Below are positions 7,928 through 15,719 of a stretch of 64,000 nt of DNA, piece after piece. The translations under genes were made by a program, and so were the position numbers. Within the stretch, counting starts at the first letter, position 1, and each line of letters begins with the position of its first letter. This stretch comes from Streptomyces sp. SDr-06 (GTDB lineage: Bacteria; Actinomycetota; Actinomycetes; Streptomycetales; Streptomycetaceae): contig NZ_QOLA01000011.1 of NCBI RefSeq assembly GCF_003324565.1, positions 124,001-188,000 of the forward strand. The letters are read 5' to 3'. The notes below the pieces were generated by a model. It saw only the letters and a list, made by a program, of their open reading frames with translations, did no database searches and was not told where the DNA came from.

Positions 7928-8570
7928 ATGACTGAACCGGACTTCGTGCGGGCGACTCGGAGGGCCTACGACGCCATCGCCGACGACTACGCCCGAGCGT
8001 TCTCCTCCGAGCTGGAGGCCAAGCCCCTGGAGCGGGCCATGCTGGGCGCGTTCGCCGAGATGGTGCAGACGGCAGGAGGCGGCCCCGTCGCCGACGTGGC
8101 CCGGTCGGGTGACGGCCTTCCTGCACGGCCTGGGACTTGATGTGTTCGGGGTCGATCTGTCGCCGCGCATGGTCGCGGTGGCTCGGGAGACGTATCCGGG
8201 CCTGCGGTTCGACGAAGGATCGATGACGGCGCTGGACGTGCCGGACGGGGCTCTGGGCGGCATCGTGGCCATGTACTCCGTCATTCACATCCCGCACGAT
8301 CAACTGCCGCTGGTCTTCGATGAGTTCCGTCGTGTACTGGCTCCGGGCGGCCGGGCCCTGCTCGTGTTCCAGGTCGGCGACGAGTCAACGCACCGCACGG
8401 AGGCCTTGGGACACACGATCGCGCTCGACTACCACTGGCGGCGCCCCGGCCAGGTCGCCCGGTTGCTGGCCGAGGCCGGGCTGACTGTGGAGGCCCAACT
8501 CCTGCGTGCGCCCGATGCGTTGGAGAAGGTGGATCGGGCCGCACTCATCGCCTTCAAGCCTCGTGCGTGA
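7928..8570 (+). pseudogene. SAM-dependent methyltransferase, frameshifted in motif I
   Basis: Two overlapping frames together make one class I methyltransferase. Frame one (7928-8140) carries the N-terminus, starting MTEPDFVRATRRAYDAIADDY, up to VADV. The remainder, including HGLGLDVFGVDLSPRM and SVIHIP, continues in another frame to 8570. At the junction (about 8098-8100) the usual DVGCGPGR becomes DV directly followed by PGR in the new frame. That is as if 8 bases coding the Gly-Cys-Gly of the SAM-binding loop were lost. As read it cannot make an active enzyme. TAGGGT at 7914-7919 suggests a leaderless promoter. Confidence 0.8.
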
Positions 8571-8669
8571 TTCCTGACCGCGAGGCGGCACGTCATGGCT
8601 ACGGATCGTCGGGCGCGGCTCGCACGAAAAGCGGTCGACGGGGGACGGGCGCGCGACTAGACCTTGGCC

Positions 8670-10073
8670 ATGACCTCATCCCGTTCATTGTCGTCGCCGT
8701 CCCCCTTCGAAGAGCTGCTGCCCGCCACCCGACGTGCCCTCCTCCACCGCATCGCCGTCGCCCAGTCCGCAGGGCGAGCGCCCTCGCTCGTCGCGGCCGT
8801 GGCGCGGGACGGCCGGATGGTCTGGTCCGGGTCGCGCACCTCCGTCGACGGCCATGGACCGGACGCCGACGTGCAGTACCGCATCGGCTCCATCACCAAG
8901 ACCTTCACCGCCGTCCTGGTGATGCGGCTGCGCGACGAGGGGCTGCTGGACCTCGGTGATCCGCTGGAGAAGCACCTCCCGGGCACCGCGGCAGGCGGGG
9001 CCACCATCGCTCAACTCCTGTCGCACACGGCCGGTTTGGCCGCCGAGTCACCCGCGCCCTGGTGGGAGCGCACGCCGGGCGGCCTGCGCCCCGAGCTCAG
9101 CGATGTGCTGGGGGACCACTCCCAGGTGCATCCGGCAGGGCGGCTGCACCACTACTCCAACCCGGGCTATACGCTGCTCGGCTCTCTGGTGGAGGCGGTG
9201 CGAGGAGTGCCCTGGGAGGAGGCGCTGCGCACCGAGATCCTCGAACCGCTGGGGCTCGACCGCACCACCCCTCAGCCCGTGTACCCGCACGCGGGCGGCT
9301 GGGCCGTGCATCCGTGGGCCGATGTCCTGCTGCCCGAGCCGTCCGAGGACCTCGGGCTAATGGCCCCCGCCGGGCAGCTCTGGTCGACTGCCGCCGACCT
9401 CTGCCGCTTCGCCGTCTTTCTCGCGGAGGGCGACGAGCGGGTGTTGTGCGCCGCATCGGCGGCGGAGATGCGCACCCCCGCCGTCGCACCGGAGCCCGGC
9501 GGCTGGGACAGCGGATACGGGCTCGGCCTGCAGCTCGTCCGCAGCGGGGGCCGGGAGCTCGCCGGGCACACCGGCTCCCTGCCCGGGTTCGTCGCGGGGC
9601 TGTGGGTGAGCGTGGCGGACGGGGTGGCCGCGGTCGCCCTCTCCAACGCGACCTCCGGCCCGCAGTGCGGCACGCTGGCCGCGGAGCTCGTACGGATCGT
9701 GGCGGAGGCCGAACCGGGCTTCCCGGAGCCCTGGCGCCCGCTTCCCGAGGCGGACGAGCAGCTTCTGGCGCTCACCGGCCCGTGGTACTGGGGCACGACG
9801 TCCTACGGGTTGCGACTGGCCGCCGACGGTGGCGTGGCCTTGGAACCGCTGCGCGGCACTGGCCGGGCCTCCCGGTTCAAGGCCGTCGGCGAGGGCACCT
9901 GGGTCGGACTCGACGGCTACTACCAGGGTGAGACGCTCCGTGCGGTGCGACGGCCGGACGGCTCGGTGAGCCACCTCGACCTCGGTTCGTTCGTGTTCAC
10001 GCGCGAGCCGTACGGCCCCGACGCCGCGGCGGTGCCGGGCGGGGTGGACCCCGACGGCTGGCGCGGCGCCTGA
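8670..10073 (+). CDS. serine hydrolase of the beta-lactamase/PBP class C family
   Basis: A 467-residue protein with the class C fold. The catalytic SITK (Ser about 74, Lys about 77) and YSN (Tyr about 162) are present, and HTGSLPG (about 300) stands in for the third motif. There is no signal peptide, so it is probably cytosolic. Relatives include esterases, D-aminopeptidases and beta-lactamase-like proteins, so the substrate is unknown. A C-terminal extension (about 355-460) forms a separate beta-rich region. ATG 8670 is preferred over TTG 8664, because TAGACC at 8658-8663 is a plausible -10 box for a leaderless message. A parS site begins one base after its stop codon. Confidence 0.85.
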   Translation: MTSSRSLSSPSPFEELLPATRRALLHRIAVAQSAGRAPSLVAAVARDGRMVWSGSRTSVDGHGPDADVQYRIGSITKTFTAVLVMRLRDEGLLDLGDPLEKHLPGTAAGGATIAQLLSHTAGLAAESPAPWWERTPGGLRPELSDVLGDHSQVHPAGRLHHYSNPGYTLLGSLVEAVRGVPWEEALRTEILEPLGLDRTTPQPVYPHAGGWAVHPWADVLLPEPSEDLGLMAPAGQLWSTAADLCRFAVFLAEGDERVLCAASAAEMRTPAVAPEPGGWDSGYGLGLQLVRSGGRELAGHTGSLPGFVAGLWVSVADGVAAVALSNATSGPQCGTLAAELVRIVAEAEPGFPEPWRPLPEADEQLLALTGPWYWGTTSYGLRLAADGGVALEPLRGTGRASRFKAVGEGTWVGLDGYYQGETLRAVRRPDGSVSHLDLGSFVFTREPYGPDAAAVPGGVDPDGWRGA

Positions 10074-10074
10074 C

Positions 10075-10088
10075 GTTTCACGTGAAAC
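10075..10088. other. parS site 3
   Basis: An exact GTTTCACGTGAAAC located directly after the stop codon of the serine hydrolase gene, in a convergent gap that holds a second copy. Confidence 0.95.
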
Positions 10089-10151
10089 GGCCCGGCTGCG
10101 GCTTCTGGGCGAACTCCGGCACGCCTTGTCGCAGCTGAGCCGTAAGCACAC

Positions 10152-10183
10152 GGAGACCGTGTTTCACGTGAAACACGGTCTCC
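10152..10183. other. parS site 4 inside a 32-bp perfect palindrome
   Basis: The core GTTTCACGTGAAAC is at 10161-10174. The flanks GGAGACCGT and ACGGTCTCC extend the palindrome to 32 bp without a mismatch. It lies between convergent genes, so it may also act as a bidirectional terminator hairpin. Spacing to site 3 is 86 bp. Confidence 0.93.
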
Positions 10184-10190
10184 AAACGGT

Positions 10191-10643
10191 CTACAGGGCC
10201 TTCTTGAACCCCACATGTGAGGCCTCGAAGCCCAGTCGCTCGTAGAAGCGGTGGGCGTCGGTGCGGCTGGCGTCCGAGGTCAGCTGAACCAACTGGCAGC
10301 CCTGGTGCTCGGATTCGCCGACGGCCCATTCGATGAGCCGGGTCCCGAGGCCACTGCCGCGCTCCGCGCCATGGACGCGTACGCCTTCGATGATCGAGCG
10401 GGTCGACCCGCGCCGGGAGAGCCCGGGGATGACGGTGAGCTGAAGGGTTCCCACGATGTCACCGCCGCGGTCCGCGACCATCAGGTGCTGGTTCGGGTCG
10501 CCGGTCAGCCGGTCGAAGGCCGCGCGGTACGGCGACAGATCGTTCGGCGTCTCGCGCTGGGCGCCCAGCGCATCGTCCGCGAGCATCGCAACGATGGCCG
10601 GGATGTCCTCGGGCCGCGCAGGCCTGATCTCAAGATCGCTCAT
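10191..10643 (-). CDS. GNAT family N-acetyltransferase
   Basis: A 150-residue acetyltransferase. The acetyl-CoA binding segment is ERGSGLGTRLIEW (motif A, about residues 93-105), and the C-terminal RFYERLGFEASHVGFKK is typical of the family. The acceptor substrate cannot be told from sequence. Its stop lies 17 nt beyond the 14-bp core of parS site 4, and it is followed on the same strand after the MarR gene by 24 nt, so the two may be co-transcribed. Confidence 0.88.
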   Translation of the reverse strand: MSDLEIRPARPEDIPAIVAMLADDALGAQRETPNDLSPYRAAFDRLTGDPNQHLMVADRGGDIVGTLQLTVIPGLSRRGSTRSIIEGVRVHGAERGSGLGTRLIEWAVGESEHQGCQLVQLTSDASRTDAHRFYERLGFEASHVGFKKAL

Positions 10644-10667
10644 GGTCTGGAGCGTACGCCCGGACCC

Positions 10668-11126
10668 CTAGGCGGGGACTCGGAGTTCCTCGACCGCACG
10701 GACCAGGGGGGCCAGCTCCGGGTTCCGTGCCGCCTCGTCCAGCGCCTCGCGCAGGGCCTTGTCGTTGGTGGGCCGGGCCTGGGCGAGCAGGGCGAGGCCG
10801 GATTCGGTGACGTCGGTGTAGATGCCGCGCCGGTCGGTGTCGCAGAGGTAGCGGGTGAGGAGGCCACGGTCCTCGAGCCGGGTGACGAGCCGGGTGGTGG
10901 CCGACTGACTGAGGACCACCGCGTCGGCGACCTGCTTCATCTGGAGGTGGCCGCCCGGGCCGCTGTGCTGGCGGCTCAGGACATCGAGCAACGAGTACTC
11001 GCGCACGCTGAGGTCGTGCCCAGTCTGCAGGGCGCGCTCGATGTGGCTGTCGATCTTGCCGTGCAGCAGGGAGAGCGCGCACCAGCCCTGGGCGAGGGCG
11101 GTGAGTGCGGGGTCCGTCGCGGTCAT
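10668..11126 (-). CDS. MarR family transcriptional regulator
   Basis: A 152-residue regulator with a winged helix-turn-helix: VREYSLLDVLSRQ, then QMKQVADAVVLSQSATTRLV as recognition helix region, then the wing around CDTDRRGIYTDVTESG. MarR proteins act as dimers that usually repress a divergent transporter and release DNA on binding a phenolic ligand. ATG 11126 has GGAGGA 8 nt upstream. It is divergent from an MFS exporter, with a direct repeat in between, which points to control of that exporter and of itself. Confidence 0.92.
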   Translation of the reverse strand: MTATDPALTALAQGWCALSLLHGKIDSHIERALQTGHDLSVREYSLLDVLSRQHSGPGGHLQMKQVADAVVLSQSATTRLVTRLEDRGLLTRYLCDTDRRGIYTDVTESGLALLAQARPTNDKALREALDEAARNPELAPLVRAVEELRVPA

Positions 11127-11185
11127 GCGTTTGTCCTCCGTCCGGAGCGGCTTGACCTCAGGATAGTCCACTAACGCAATAGCCC

Positions 11186-11216
11186 GCGTTTGCAATTAAC
11201 CAGCGTCTGCAATTAT
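11186..11216. promoter_or_regulatory. direct repeat, candidate MarR operator
   Basis: GCGTTTGCAATTAA (11186-11199) and GCGTCTGCAATTAT (11203-11216) differ at two of 14 positions and are 17 bp apart. AACGCAAT at 11173-11180 is a partial inverted copy. Placed in the 136-bp gap between the divergent MarR and MFS genes, it is a likely regulator-binding site. Confidence 0.55.
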
Positions 11217-11262
11217 TGTGGACGCTCGTAAGGAGCTCACGCAATCTCTGGAAGGTCATCCC

Positions 11263-12474
11263 ATGCCACTCGCGCTCCTAGCCCTCGCCATCGGGGCGTT
11301 CGGTATCGGCACCACAGAATTCGTGATCATGGGGCTGCTCCCCGAGGTCGCCGGAACCTTCGATGTCTCCATCCCCACCGCCGGATACCTGGTCAGCGGA
11401 TACGCGGTCGGCGTGATGCTCGGTGCCCCGCTGATGACCATCCTGGGCACGAAGATCAGCCGCAAGCGGATGCTGATGCTGCTGATGGGGTTCTTCATCG
11501 TGGGCAACGTGCTCTCCGCGGCCGCGCCCGTCTTCGGGCTCATGCTGGCCGGGCGCGTCGTCGCCTCGCTCGCGCACGGCGCGTTCTTCGGTATCGGCTC
11601 CGTCGTCGCGGCGGACCTGGTTGCCCCCGAGAAGAAGGCCGGGGCGATCGCCATGATGTTCACCGGTCTCACTGTCGCCAATGTCGTGGGCGTGCCGATC
11701 GGTACGCTCGTCGGCCAGCAGGTCGGATGGCGCGCGACGTTCTACGTCGTCGCGGCGCTCGGTGTGGTGGGTCTGCTCGGCGTCGCCAAGCTCGTCCCGG
11801 ACATGCCCAAGGCCGAGGGCGTGCGGCTGCGGCACGAGATCGCCGCGTTCCGGAACGTCCAGGTGCTGCTTGCCATGGCGATGACCGTGCTCGGCTTCGG
11901 CGGAGTGTTCGCCGCGATCACCTACATCACCCCGATGATGACCAACGTCGCCGGCTACGCGGACGCGTCCGTCACCTGGCTGCTCGTCCTCTTCGGTCTC
12001 GGCATGGTCGCCGGGAACCTCGTCGGCGGCCGGTTCGCCGACCGGGCACTGATGCCGCTGCTCTACGTGTCGCTGTCCGGACTCGCCCTCGTCCTGGCCC
12101 TGTTCACGGTGGCCGCCCACGACAAGGTCACGTCCGCTGTCATGGTCTTCCTCATCGGCGCCCTGGGTTTCGCGACCGTGCCCCCGCTGCAGAAGCGCGT
12201 GCTCGACCAGGCCTCCGGCGCTCCCACCCTGGCATCCGCCGTCAACATCGGTGCCTTCAACCTGGGCAACGCCCTCTCCGCCTGGCTCGGCGGCATCGTC
12301 ATCGCGGCCGGTCTCGGTTACACCGCGCCCAACTGGGTCGGCGCGGCACTCGCCGCGTCGGCCGTGGCGCTCGCCTTCGTCTCCAGTGCGCTGGAGCGGC
12401 GCACGCGTGCGGGTGGCCGCGTCGTCGCGGGCGCCGCTCCCGAGCCGGTCCGTGTCACCGCCGCCCACCGCTGA
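11263..12474 (+). CDS. MFS transporter (DHA1, AraJ/YdhP type)
   Basis: A 403-residue transporter with 12 predicted membrane segments. The N-terminal FGIGTTEFVIMGLLPEVA is characteristic of the AraJ/YdhP/PbuE branch of drug:H+ antiporters, and the loop 2-3 motif is GTKISRKRMLML. ATG 11263 is placed at the first membrane segment with a GGAAGG about 8 nt upstream. It is divergent from the MarR gene and followed 35 nt later by an HbpS/GlcG-like gene. The cluster resembles an inducible efflux or redox-response unit. Confidence 0.9.
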   Translation: MPLALLALAIGAFGIGTTEFVIMGLLPEVAGTFDVSIPTAGYLVSGYAVGVMLGAPLMTILGTKISRKRMLMLLMGFFIVGNVLSAAAPVFGLMLAGRVVASLAHGAFFGIGSVVAADLVAPEKKAGAIAMMFTGLTVANVVGVPIGTLVGQQVGWRATFYVVAALGVVGLLGVAKLVPDMPKAEGVRLRHEIAAFRNVQVLLAMAMTVLGFGGVFAAITYITPMMTNVAGYADASVTWLLVLFGLGMVAGNLVGGRFADRALMPLLYVSLSGLALVLALFTVAAHDKVTSAVMVFLIGALGFATVPPLQKRVLDQASGAPTLASAVNIGAFNLGNALSAWLGGIVIAAGLGYTAPNWVGAALAASAVALAFVSSALERRTRAGGRVVAGAAPEPVRVTAAHR

Positions 12475-12509
12475 ATCAACTGTCCGGCACCATCAAGGAG
12501 TTACCTCTC

Positions 12510-12941
12510 ATGAGCACCCCAGCCCTCGCCGTGTCCCCGCTCACCACCCAGGATGCGGAGACCCTCGTCGACGCGGCCCGCGCGGCCGCCGAGGCGGCCG
12601 GAGTCACCGTCGCGATCACGGTCCTCGACGCGGGAGGCCACCTGCTCGCCTTCCGCCGGGACGACCGGGCCGTACTGATAGCGGGAGAGACCAGCACCCG
12701 CAAGGCGTACACGGCGCTTCAGCTGAACGCCCCCACCGCCGACCTGGTGGACGCGGTCCAGCCAGGTGGGCTGTTCCACACCCTGCCGACCGCCCTCGAC
12801 CGGCCGCTGCTGTTCATCGCGGGCGGCGTCCCCGTCCAAAGCGACGGCCGGCTGATCGGTGCGATCGGAGTCGGCGGGGGTGCCCCCGAGCAGGACCACG
12901 GTTTCGCGAGCGCGGCGGTGGAGGCCCTGGCCCGGCGTTGA
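12510..12941 (+). CDS. HbpS/GlcG-like protein (DUF336)
   Basis: A 143-residue member of the GlcG/HbpS family, with the typical ITVLDAGGHLLAFRRDD (about residues 47-63) and C-terminal GAIGVGGGAPEQD. Members bind haem or corrinoids or assist diol metabolism. In Streptomyces HbpS is extracellular, but this protein has no signal peptide. ATG 12510 has AAGGAG about 8 nt upstream. It probably shares a transcript with the upstream MFS gene. Confidence 0.88.
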   Translation: MSTPALAVSPLTTQDAETLVDAARAAAEAAGVTVAITVLDAGGHLLAFRRDDRAVLIAGETSTRKAYTALQLNAPTADLVDAVQPGGLFHTLPTALDRPLLFIAGGVPVQSDGRLIGAIGVGGGAPEQDHGFASAAVEALARR

Positions 12942-12947
12942 TCGCTT

Positions 12948-13000
12948 CTGGGGGCCGCCCTCACGTGCCTGCGGAATTAGGGCACATGGGGGCGGCCCAG
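12948..13000. terminator. bidirectional terminator between convergent genes
   Basis: CTGGGGGCCGCCC (12948-12960) pairs with GGGCGGCCCAG (12990-13000) with a 2-nt bulge. An inner GTGCC/GGCAC stem (12965-12969 with 12981-12985) completes it. It separates the plus-strand HbpS-like gene from the minus-strand double GNAT gene. Confidence 0.7.
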
Positions 13001-13025
13001 GCCGTTCCTGCGGTAGGTGGCTCGG

Positions 13026-13880
13026 TCAGCCCGCTGCCACCGTCAGGGGCGCGAAGCGGCGGGTCCAGTCGCCGGGGAGCGCCGGGATGCCACGGGTCAT
13101 CACCGCGTTGAAGCCGACCGGATCCATGCCGGAGGCCTTCAGCCAGTCCAGCAGCTCCTCGTGGCGTACATCCACATCCGTACGCAGCGGGCGGTCCGTG
13201 CCTGCCGCCAGCGAGGCCACCAGGGCCTTGGCTGTCTCCGTGTCGCGAGCGATCAGCGGGCCCACCACGTGCGTGTTCATATTGGGCCAGGCGGCCGCGA
13301 ACCCGATCAGTCCGGTGGAGTCCTCCGCGACCCGGAGCTGGTCGCAGAAGGCCGGCAGGCGGGCGATCATGTGCGTGCGGTCCTGCCCGAAGACCTCGGT
13401 GTCCAGCCGCAGGATCCGGGACAGGTCGTCGGCGGTCGCCGGGCGGGTCGCCACCGTGGGGGCCGGGCCCGACGGCCGGAAGTGGCCCCTGACCATCTCG
13501 GCGCGGCCGGTCGTCTCGAAGCCCAGCTCCTCGTACAGCGGGCGCCCGTTCGGCGTCGCGTGGAGGGTGAGCGGAGTGCCCTCCAGCTCGCGCAGGACGT
13601 GCTTCATCAGACGGCGTCCGACACCCTGGCGCGCGAAGCGCTCGGCCACCAGAACCATGCCGATGGCCGCGAGACCGGGTCCGTACGAGGTGACGACGCA
13701 GGCGGTGACCAGGCCCTTGTCGTCCGGGGCGTCGATCCCGTAGCCGGTTCCCGCCGCGAGCAGAAGTCCCCACTTGTGCTCCTCGCGTGGCCAGCCCCGG
13801 TCCTCGGAGAGGTCGGCACACGCGATGAGGTCTTCGGTGGTCAGTCGGCGCAGGGGGAGCTCGGCGAGCGGTGAGGGCAT
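13026..13880 (-). CDS. two-domain GNAT family acetyltransferase
   Basis: A 284-residue protein with two GNAT-like halves. The N-terminal half keeps the acetyl-CoA loop ERFARQGVGRRLMKHV (about residues 81-96) and PLYEELGFETTGR. The C-terminal half (about 140-284) is more divergent and lacks a clear R/QxxGxG/A motif, so only the first domain is likely catalytic. Its substrate is unknown. It lies 5 nt downstream of the membrane protein gene on the same strand, so the two are probably one unit. Confidence 0.85.
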   Translation of the reverse strand: MPSPLAELPLRRLTTEDLIACADLSEDRGWPREEHKWGLLLAAGTGYGIDAPDDKGLVTACVVTSYGPGLAAIGMVLVAERFARQGVGRRLMKHVLRELEGTPLTLHATPNGRPLYEELGFETTGRAEMVRGHFRPSGPAPTVATRPATADDLSRILRLDTEVFGQDRTHMIARLPAFCDQLRVAEDSTGLIGFAAAWPNMNTHVVGPLIARDTETAKALVASLAAGTDRPLRTDVDVRHEELLDWLKASGMDPVGFNAVMTRGIPALPGDWTRRFAPLTVAAG

Positions 13881-13885
13881 GAGGG

Positions 13886-14407
13886 TCAGGTTGTCTGACG
13901 CACCTGCGCGGCGTCCACCACTTTCCGGTTCTCGGCACGGTGCTTCCGGCCACGCCGCGTCAGCCCCCAGGGCTTGAGCACGGAGATCGCCGTCATGAAG
14001 AAGTACGCACTGGAGGAGACGACCGGGGCGGCCACCAGGCTGGTGTCGGGCACTCCGGCCGCGACCGCGCTGTTGATCCCGGGCCGCAGCAAGAAGGCGG
14101 ACAGGCAGAGCGTGATCAAGGTCAGCCAGAACTTGGTCCACACCCAGCGATGCCGGGCGAGCCCCCACCGGGTGCCCAGCGACAGCACCAGACCGGTGCT
14201 CAGCGTCAGTACGGCGATGGGCACCACGATCCAGTCGCCGAAGACCTTCATGGCGCGGTAGGCGGCCTCGGTCATGGCAGTGGAGTCCGTGGTGCAGGCG
14301 GTGATGCCCAGCGCGAGCAACCCGATGGTGAGGCCGAGCCAGCTCACCGACACCGCGACATGGGCCACGAGCCAGCCCCGACGGACGGGCCGCCGGAGAT
14401 GTTTCAC
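13886..14407 (-). CDS. DUF2269-like membrane protein
   Basis: About 173 residues with four hydrophobic segments (WLVAHVAVSVSWLGL, then IVVPIAVLTLSTGLVL, WTKFWLTLITLCLSAFLL and a C-terminal one) and a basic tail. The fold resembles DUF2269 integral membrane proteins of unknown function. The start is uncertain. The open frame reaches GTG 14485 and runs through two parS sites, translated as FHVKH twice, while homology begins at about RRGWLVAH. GTG 14407 (inside parS site 5) and GTG 14461 (inside site 6) are both possible, and none has a clear ribosome-binding site. Confidence 0.7.
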   Translation of the reverse strand: MKHLRRPVRRGWLVAHVAVSVSWLGLTIGLLALGITACTTDSTAMTEAAYRAMKVFGDWIVVPIAVLTLSTGLVLSLGTRWGLARHRWVWTKFWLTLITLCLSAFLLRPGINSAVAAGVPDTSLVAAPVVSSSAYFFMTAISVLKPWGLTRRGRKHRAENRKVVDAAQVRQTT

Positions 14408-14414
14408 GTGAAAC
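14401..14414. other. parS site 5
   Basis: An exact GTTTCACGTGAAAC overlapping the probable start of the minus-strand membrane protein gene. It is paired with site 6, 54 bp away. Confidence 0.95.
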
Positions 14415-14454
14415 GGCGTGCGGCTCGTGCGGCCGAAAGCGGGGCGAGGGTCAT

Positions 14455-14468
14455 GTTTCACGTGAAAC
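14455..14468. other. parS site 6
   Basis: An exact GTTTCACGTGAAAC in the divergent gap before the HAD phosphatase pseudogene, 54 bp start to start from site 5. Confidence 0.95.
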
Positions 14469-14538
14469 AGACTGCCGAGGAGCACCGGGGCAGCGCGTCC
14501 GACAGGGGGAGTAACCCCGCGTACTAGCCTCGGCGTAC

Positions 14539-15170
14539 ATGGCGAGACTTCATCTCTTCGACCTCGACGGAACCCTCATACGGGGATCCGCCGCGCCGGT
14601 CGAGATATCCAGACAGCTCGGACTGCTCGACGAGATCGGCGAACTGGAGCGGGAGCTGTCCACGGCCGCATCGGGCCGCCCGAATACGCGGTGCGTGTGC
14701 ACGGCCTGTGGTCCGGGTTGACCCCGGCGCATGTGGTGACCGCCTTCGACGCCGCCCCCTGGCTCACCGGCATCCAGGACGTCTGGCGGGACATCCGCGA
14801 GCGGGGTGACTACTGCGCCGTCATCTCGCTGTCCCCGTCCTTCTTCGTGGAGCGGCTGCTCGGCTGGGGCGTCCACGCCGCCCACGGCTCGCTCTTCCCC
14901 GACGTGCCGTTCACCCGGCCCGTTGACCTGACGGGAATCCTCACCCCGGCCGCCAAGGTCAGCGTCATGAACCGGCTGTGCGCCCAGTTCGGCGTAGCCG
15001 CCGACAGCTGTGTGGCGTACGGGGACTCGATGTCCGACGTGGACCTCTTCGGCGCGGTGCCCGTGTCGGTCGCGGTCAACGCGGACCACCACCTCGGGGG
15101 CCTGGCCACGCACACGTACACGGGCGGCGACCTGCGTGAGGCCTACGCGCTGGTGAGCGGCGGGGCCTGA
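14539..15170 (+). pseudogene. HAD family phosphatase (SerB-like), frameshifted
   Basis: Two frames combine into one HAD phosphatase of about 210 residues. The first (14539-14721) holds motif I LFDLDGTLIRG. The second (14691-15170, readable from about 14650) holds motif II (VISLSPSFF), the motif III Lys region (TPAAKVSVM) and motif IV (YGDSMSDVDLF). The frames differ by one base (net deletion of one or insertion of two) around 14650-14672, after ELEREL. TAGCCT (14525-14530) before the ATG suggests a leaderless promoter. A sequencing error is an alternative to true decay. Confidence 0.8.
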
Positions 15171-15178
15171 GGGCCCGG

Positions 15179-15661
15179 CTACCCCAGGTCGGGAGCGTGC
15201 ATGGCCCGCACGCCCTCGATGTTGCCGTCGAGGTAGTGCCGGAGGGACAGCGGCACGAGGTGCACCGCGGCGATTCCGACGCGGGTGAACGGGATGCGGA
15301 CGATCTCGTACTCCCCGCACGGCTCCTCGATCTCGGGGCCGTGCCGCAGGGAGGGGTCCATGGATTCGAGGCGGCAGACGAAGAAGTGCTGCACCTTCAC
15401 CCCGGTCGCGCCGCCGTCGGCGCCGATGTGCTCGACGGTGTCGACGAAGCAGGGCACCACATCGGTGATCTTCGCGCCGAGTTCCTCGTCCACCTCGCGG
15501 TGGAGGGCTTCGACGACGGTGGAGTCCTCGGGTTCGACGCCGCCACCGGGGGTGATCCAGTACGGATCCATGCCGGGCTTGGTGCGCTTGATCAGAATCA
15601 GGTCGTCACCGTCGAGCAGAACGGCTCGTGCGGTGCGCTTGACCACGGGACGTACGGTCAT
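15179..15661 (-). CDS. Nudix hydrolase
   Basis: A 160-residue protein with a complete Nudix box starting GGGVEPED and ending REVDEELGA (about residues 38-62). The box binds Mg2+ and cleaves nucleoside diphosphate-linked substrates. The substrate cannot be predicted; relatives include 8-oxo-dGTP-type house-cleaning enzymes. It converges on the HAD pseudogene with an 8-bp gap and lies downstream of the LysR gene on the same strand. Confidence 0.9.
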   Translation of the reverse strand: MTVRPVVKRTARAVLLDGDDLILIKRTKPGMDPYWITPGGGVEPEDSTVVEALHREVDEELGAKITDVVPCFVDTVEHIGADGGATGVKVQHFFVCRLESMDPSLRHGPEIEEPCGEYEIVRIPFTRVGIAAVHLVPLSLRHYLDGNIEGVRAMHAPDLG

Positions 15662-15719
15662 GGGAGAAATGTGGCCCGATGGAACCCCTGCGAAACGCCC
15701 GGGGCCTCCCCGCCGTTCC

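Noticed and set aside
14455..14468. parS repeats as a mobile element or CRISPR signal
   Set aside because: The copies are identical palindromes of a known chromosomal site, scattered without regular spacers or associated genes.
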